Shown: in pieces, positions 14,083-16,818 of the stretch | Layout: each line of letters opens with the position of its first letter | How positions within the stretch are numbered: position 1 is the stretch's first letter | From: JAKPNF01 sp031556275 | GTDB lineage: Bacteria; Verrucomicrobiota; Verrucomicrobiia; Opitutales; JAKPNF01 | NCBI GenBank assembly: GCA_031556275.1 | Contig: JAVBTG010000063.1 | Location: forward strand, 1-16,818 | DNA: 16,818 nt | Direction of reading: 5' to 3' | Notes under the pieces: generated by a model | Told to the model about the DNA's origin: nothing | Databases searched by the model: none | The model's input: only the letters and a program-made list of their open reading frames with translations | Made by a program: the position numbers and the translations under genes

Positions 14083-15966
14083 TTGTTGCGGGTTGTGAAT
14101 AAGTTGTGCAAAAACCGCCATTATGTCTGTAAATCGGGCAAAATCAGGGACTTAAAACGTCGAAACAGAGGGTGTTTTGTTGCGGGTTGTGAAATCTTTG
14201 GCACGGTGTTGCGTGGGGGTGCGGGTAGTGTGGTGCCGGGCGCGGGCACGGCTGTCGGAGCGATGGGCGGCGCGGTGACAGGGGGCGTGGCCGGTTTTAC
14301 GTTGGGGGTTTATGAAAACACTTACATGATCAGCGTGGGCACGCTGTATTGCGCGTTGCGCGATGCGGGCGTGACCCAGGAGCGGGCGGGCGAATTGGCG
14401 GCGTTGTTGGCGGTGCCGTACGCCGGATTGCAGATGGGAATCGTGACACGGATTCCGGTGGTTAAAAAAATGCTGGGGAATTTGGGGATGGAAGCATTGG
14501 AGGGCGCGTTGAAGGACCCGCGTGTTTTGAGGGCTTTGGCGAAGCTTAGTGGAAAAAGCGCGGTTGGATTTGCGGCAAATGTCGCGTCGATGGGCGGGAT
14601 GGCCGCCGTGGAGGAAGTGGGGGTGCAGATCGGAAGAAACGAGGATCTGGACGGCGGAAAAGTGTGGCACAAGGTGACGGAGCGCATGGACGAATCGCTG
14701 ACGCCGATGGGAGTGTTGTCGGCGGTGAATTTGGGAATGGAATTTTCCGGCATGGCGAGGCCCGGAATAAAAGTTTCCAATGCCACAGAAGCGGCGCAAC
14801 GGCTTTCGCAAATACGAAAAGATATTGAAATTGCCCAAATGCGCGGCACGAAGAACGGACGTTTTTTAGAGACAAATTTGATGCCTGAGGAACGCGCGTT
14901 TCTGAGCGCGGCCAAAAAAGAGGAGGTGCAGATTTTGTCGCAGTTCGGAGGGGCGGCCGGGTTCAAACAAGCGGTGGGGGAATTGGCGCGCAGAGATGAG
15001 TTGTTGGCAAAACACGCGAATCTCTTGCGGGCGGACGAAAAGACACGAGGGCTGAAGGCGGGGGATGCCATTCTGGATGAAGTGCGTGATGCGCAGGGGA
15101 ATCTTGCAGGACGGAGGGTGGCGACGAAAGACGGGATATGCGTGCGCGACGAGAGCGGACAATGGATTGGGCGATCCGTCGATGGAAAGGATGTTCGTCT
15201 TTTTTCTCCGGAAGAGAGCGCTCAGATAGACGCGCGTCTTGAAATGAAAATGGGCCGAAATGGTGGTATTCGTTTGGAAGCGGAGGGCTCTGGCGTCAAG
15301 ATGGGGGCCAAGGGAAAAAACGCCGAGGCGGCGAAGTCGTTTGACGGCGCGGTTCCCCGAAAACGGATTTCAGAAAGGGTGGCGAACGAGGGAAGAAAAG
15401 ATTACACACAGCACGACCTTATACGATGGAAAATGGAAAACCCGAATGATCCCGCTATCCGGGCTTTTAACGCTTGGTCGAGCGATGGGAGGCGGCATAA
15501 GGATTTGTCCCGCGGGAAGACGAGCCGCGATTTTGTTTATAGCAAGGAGATGGACATTATATTGCAGCACATGAAGGGTGAGAATGTGCATTTGCTAAAA
15601 GGTATGTCGATGGACGCCGATGATTTTGCCAAATTTAAAAAGAAAATTGCAAAAGGCGTTTATGAATTTGAATATTTTGCGGAAAGTGCCACGCCGGATT
15701 TCAATTCGGCCACGCGAAAAGAATTTCTTTCCAAGGAAAACAAGATATTGTTAAAGGTGCATTCCAAGCAAAGTGCGGTGGATGTGCGGGAGTACTTCGC
15801 GCAGAACACGGCGAAGGACAAGACGCGCCTATTGCCGGAACACAAAAATGAGCAGGAGTTCTTGATAAGGAGATCGAAATATCGTGTGATAAAGCAAGAG
15901 CCACACAATATAAAAACCACATGGGGGAGCGTTGAAGTTTTACTCGTCGAACTGGAGGAACTATGA
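14071..15966 (+). CDS. Probable toxin: hydrophobic N-terminal region with C-terminal ADP-ribosyltransferase-like domain
   Basis: The longest frame has 631 codons from a TTG at 14071 (ATG at 14074), right after an in-frame TGA; the true start is uncertain and may be a later GTG or TTG. Residues about 45-85 are glycine-rich and hydrophobic (GAGTAVGAMGGAVTGGVAG), followed by more hydrophobic helices to about 220, then charged helical sequence. The C-terminal ~125 residues resemble R-S-E class mono-ADP-ribosyltransferases: HLLKGMSM at 507-514, the STS-like ESATPDF with Ser539, ATRKEF, KILLKVHS, and an ExE-type pair Glu594-Gln-Glu596 before FLIRRSKYRV. The usual Arg is Lys510 here. The architecture suits a polymorphic or prophage-derived toxin. 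Its stop overlaps the next gene (ATGA). The coding becomes more A/T-rich toward the 3' end. The ADP-ribosyltransferase call is from motif reading only. Confidence 0.66.
   Translation: MMYNLLRVVNKLCKNRHYVCKSGKIRDLKRRNRGCFVAGCEIFGTVLRGGAGSVVPGAGTAVGAMGGAVTGGVAGFTLGVYENTYMISVGTLYCALRDAGVTQERAGELAALLAVPYAGLQMGIVTRIPVVKKMLGNLGMEALEGALKDPRVLRALAKLSGKSAVGFAANVASMGGMAAVEEVGVQIGRNEDLDGGKVWHKVTERMDESLTPMGVLSAVNLGMEFSGMARPGIKVSNATEAAQRLSQIRKDIEIAQMRGTKNGRFLETNLMPEERAFLSAAKKEEVQILSQFGGAAGFKQAVGELARRDELLAKHANLLRADEKTRGLKAGDAILDEVRDAQGNLAGRRVATKDGICVRDESGQWIGRSVDGKDVRLFSPEESAQIDARLEMKMGRNGGIRLEAEGSGVKMGAKGKNAEAAKSFDGAVPRKRISERVANEGRKDYTQHDLIRWKMENPNDPAIRAFNAWSSDGRRHKDLSRGKTSRDFVYSKEMDIILQHMKGENVHLLKGMSMDADDFAKFKKKIAKGVYEFEYFAESATPDFNSATRKEFLSKENKILLKVHSKQSAVDVREYFAQNTAKDKTRLLPEHKNEQEFLIRRSKYRVIKQEPHNIKTTWGSVEVLLVELEEL
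14082..14099 (+). repeat. 18-bp direct repeat, copy 1
   Basis: TTTGTTGCGGGTTGTGAA, identical to 14176-14193. The copies lie 94 bp apart, which is not a multiple of three. Confidence 0.85.
14176..14193 (+). repeat. 18-bp direct repeat, copy 2
   Basis: Second exact copy of TTTGTTGCGGGTTGTGAA, in a different reading phase from copy 1 relative to the toxin-like frame. Confidence 0.85.
15954..15958 (+). promoter_or_regulatory. Ribosome-binding site of the partner gene
   Basis: GGAGG, 4 nt before the ATG at 15963, inside the end of the toxin-like gene. It is the only strong Shine-Dalgarno sequence I see before a start codon in this window. Confidence 0.65.
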
Positions 15967-16628
15967 ACCAATCTGAAAATCCGGAAAATTTGCCGCCCAT
16001 TAAAGACTTTTATACCCGAGAAGATGTTGGCAAGCATTTTTGGGACGCATGGCTAAAATATCCTGTGGAAATAATAGAAGATGCAGGCAGATATATGCCT
16101 ATGATTGACATTTCCAATCGCCCGGAAATAGAAGGTCCCGACTATAGCATCGCGCAACGCGCCATGCAGACACTGCCGCCATTCTATCTAACTGGAAAGG
16201 AAAGACGGCAATGGCAAAGGGATAAAAAGCAGGAAGAAGCCGAGAGGAGGGATTGGTATAAAAAAAATCCAGAAGGGTACTGGGGGGATTCCGAACAGGG
16301 CCAGAAATGGGAACGGAAATGGGCGGAGCATAAGGAGAAAGACAGGAAATGGAACGAGGAACAGGACAAGCTTCCCTACGAGGAGCGAGAGACGACAAAA
16401 TGGCTGGCGCGTTTTGATGCATGGGAGGAAAACAATCCCGTGCAGCCACGGCATTTCGACGACCCCGCCCATACGTTGCCCTTGGCCAAAGATGTATGGG
16501 ACGACGAAGATGTCGGCAAATATTTTTGGGACGACGAAGGAGAATGCGTGGTGTTAGTGTTGCGCTTCGAGGATGAAATCGTCAATTACGATGTGCCTGA
16601 CCCGGAGGCGGACGGCAAAGCGGAATAG
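15963..16628 (+). CDS. Charged 221-residue protein, candidate immunity partner
   Basis: I do not recognise this protein. Its ATG overlaps the stop of the toxin-like gene (ATGA), the arrangement of translationally coupled pairs, and it has its own GGAGG site. There is no signal peptide or membrane segment, so it should be cytoplasmic, where an immunity protein against an ADP-ribosyltransferase would act. Residues 78-135 are a highly charged, tryptophan-rich helix (ERRDWYKKNPEGYW is one part). The motif EDVGKHFWD at residues 20-28 recurs as EDVGKYFWD at 182-190, and 25 of 28 bases match between the two, pointing to a recent internal duplication. The C-terminal part is acidic (FEDEIVNYDVPDPEADG). 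Base use is more A/T-rich than in the core genes. The immunity role is inferred from position alone. Confidence 0.68.
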   Translation: MNQSENPENLPPIKDFYTREDVGKHFWDAWLKYPVEIIEDAGRYMPMIDISNRPEIEGPDYSIAQRAMQTLPPFYLTGKERRQWQRDKKQEEAERRDWYKKNPEGYWGDSEQGQKWERKWAEHKEKDRKWNEEQDKLPYEERETTKWLARFDAWEENNPVQPRHFDDPAHTLPLAKDVWDDEDVGKYFWDDEGECVVLVLRFEDEIVNYDVPDPEADGKAE

Positions 16629-16669
16629 TAGGGGAATAGGTTCGCATGTCCCCAATGGCGAATGGGTGC

Positions 16670-16697
16670 AAAAAAGCGGCCCGCAGGCCGGTTTTTT
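16670..16697. terminator. Bidirectional Rho-independent terminator
   Basis: CGGCC (16677-16681), loop CGCA, GGCCG (16686-16690), followed by six T (16692-16697) and preceded by an A-run (16670-16675). It lies between the convergent partner gene and the gene ending at 16725, so it can serve both. Confidence 0.75.
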
Positions 16698-16724
16698 GGG
16701 GGGAGGGGGGCGGGAGTTTTGACC

Positions 16725-16818
16725 TTACGCCGGGTTTTGATGTTCCCAGGCTGCTGTGACGAAGGGGGGGAAGAGGTGGTGGGCGTTGGGGGGGGGGCTT
16801 TGGACTTCGGGGTGGAAT
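16725..16818 (-). CDS. pyrG: C-terminal end of a class I glutamine amidotransferase, probably CTP synthase
   Basis: Reading the minus strand from the window edge to the TAA at 16725-16727 gives 30 residues, FHPEVQSPPPNAHHLF then PPFVTAAWEHQNPA. FHPE is the His/Glu part of the class I glutaminase triad. The sequence after it (S..P..HHLF..FV.AA) fits the end of CTP synthase, where FHPE..SRP..PHPLF..FV.AA is typical, better than GMP synthase or anthranilate synthase. CTP synthase makes CTP from UTP with ammonia from glutamine. Only the tail is in view, so the identity is probable rather than certain. A ten-C run (G10 on the plus strand, about 16788-16797) encodes its prolines. Confidence 0.58.
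   Translation of the reverse strand, partial: FHPEVQSPPPNAHHLFPPFVTAAWEHQNPA

Noticed and set aside
13858..14121. N-terminal extension of ManA
   Set aside because: The extra ~88 residues have no likeness to ManA, while MNYLLFSPIYQERIWGG at 13857 matches the family start.
15508..15518. TCCCGCGGGAA inside the toxin-like gene as a fourth copy of the repeat end
   Set aside because: It is a short palindrome within coding sequence, without the stems and loops of the repeat.

Overview
The window looks like a GC-rich bacterial chromosome. The family mix suggests a member of the PVC group, perhaps Verrucomicrobiota/Opitutae. The hints are a chlamydial CT398-like zinc-ribbon coiled-coil protein, an RNase P RNA that seems to lack the GGU motif in L15, GatB sequence style, and core genes that mostly lack Shine-Dalgarno sequences. 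This placement is inference, because no rRNA or marker search could be run.

Layout. Positions 1-7443 hold a minus-strand translation cluster in the order rpmI, rplT, pheS, pheT, gatC, gatA, gatB (cut by the left edge). It makes two large-subunit ribosomal proteins, both subunits of phenylalanyl-tRNA synthetase, and the three-subunit amidotransferase that completes Gln-tRNA(Gln)/Asn-tRNA(Asn). A 243-bp MITE-like element sits exactly in the gatC stop codon, and a hairpin terminator separates rplT from pheS. Positions 7444-8626 hold two copies of an unfamiliar structured repeat, then rnpB (RNase P RNA, minus), and upstream of it an unlisted 55-codon gene for a Tat-type exported cysteine microprotein with its own promoter. 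A zinc-ribbon coiled-coil gene (minus) and argS (plus) diverge at about 9.4 kb. A third copy of the structured repeat lies between the convergent argS and pssA. Positions 11625-13857 hold manA, a lone RelE/ParE-fold gene and pssA, all minus strand and probably one operon.

Positions 14071-16628 look like an acquired cassette. They encode a protein of up to 631 residues with a glycine-rich hydrophobic N-terminal part and a C-terminal domain that reads as an ADP-ribosyltransferase. Its stop codon overlaps the start of a 221-residue charged partner that could be its immunity protein. This pair is more A/T-rich toward its 3' half, and the partner has a GGAGG ribosome-binding site unlike the core genes. 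A bidirectional terminator follows, then the C-terminal end of a convergent minus-strand gene, probably pyrG, cut by the right edge.

The most novel items are: (1) the three-copy, 126-128-nt structured element, whose stems differ in sequence but keep pairing while its loops stay fixed; (2) the toxin/immunity-like pair; (3) the stop-codon-preserving insertion in gatC; and (4) the Tat microprotein next to rnpB.
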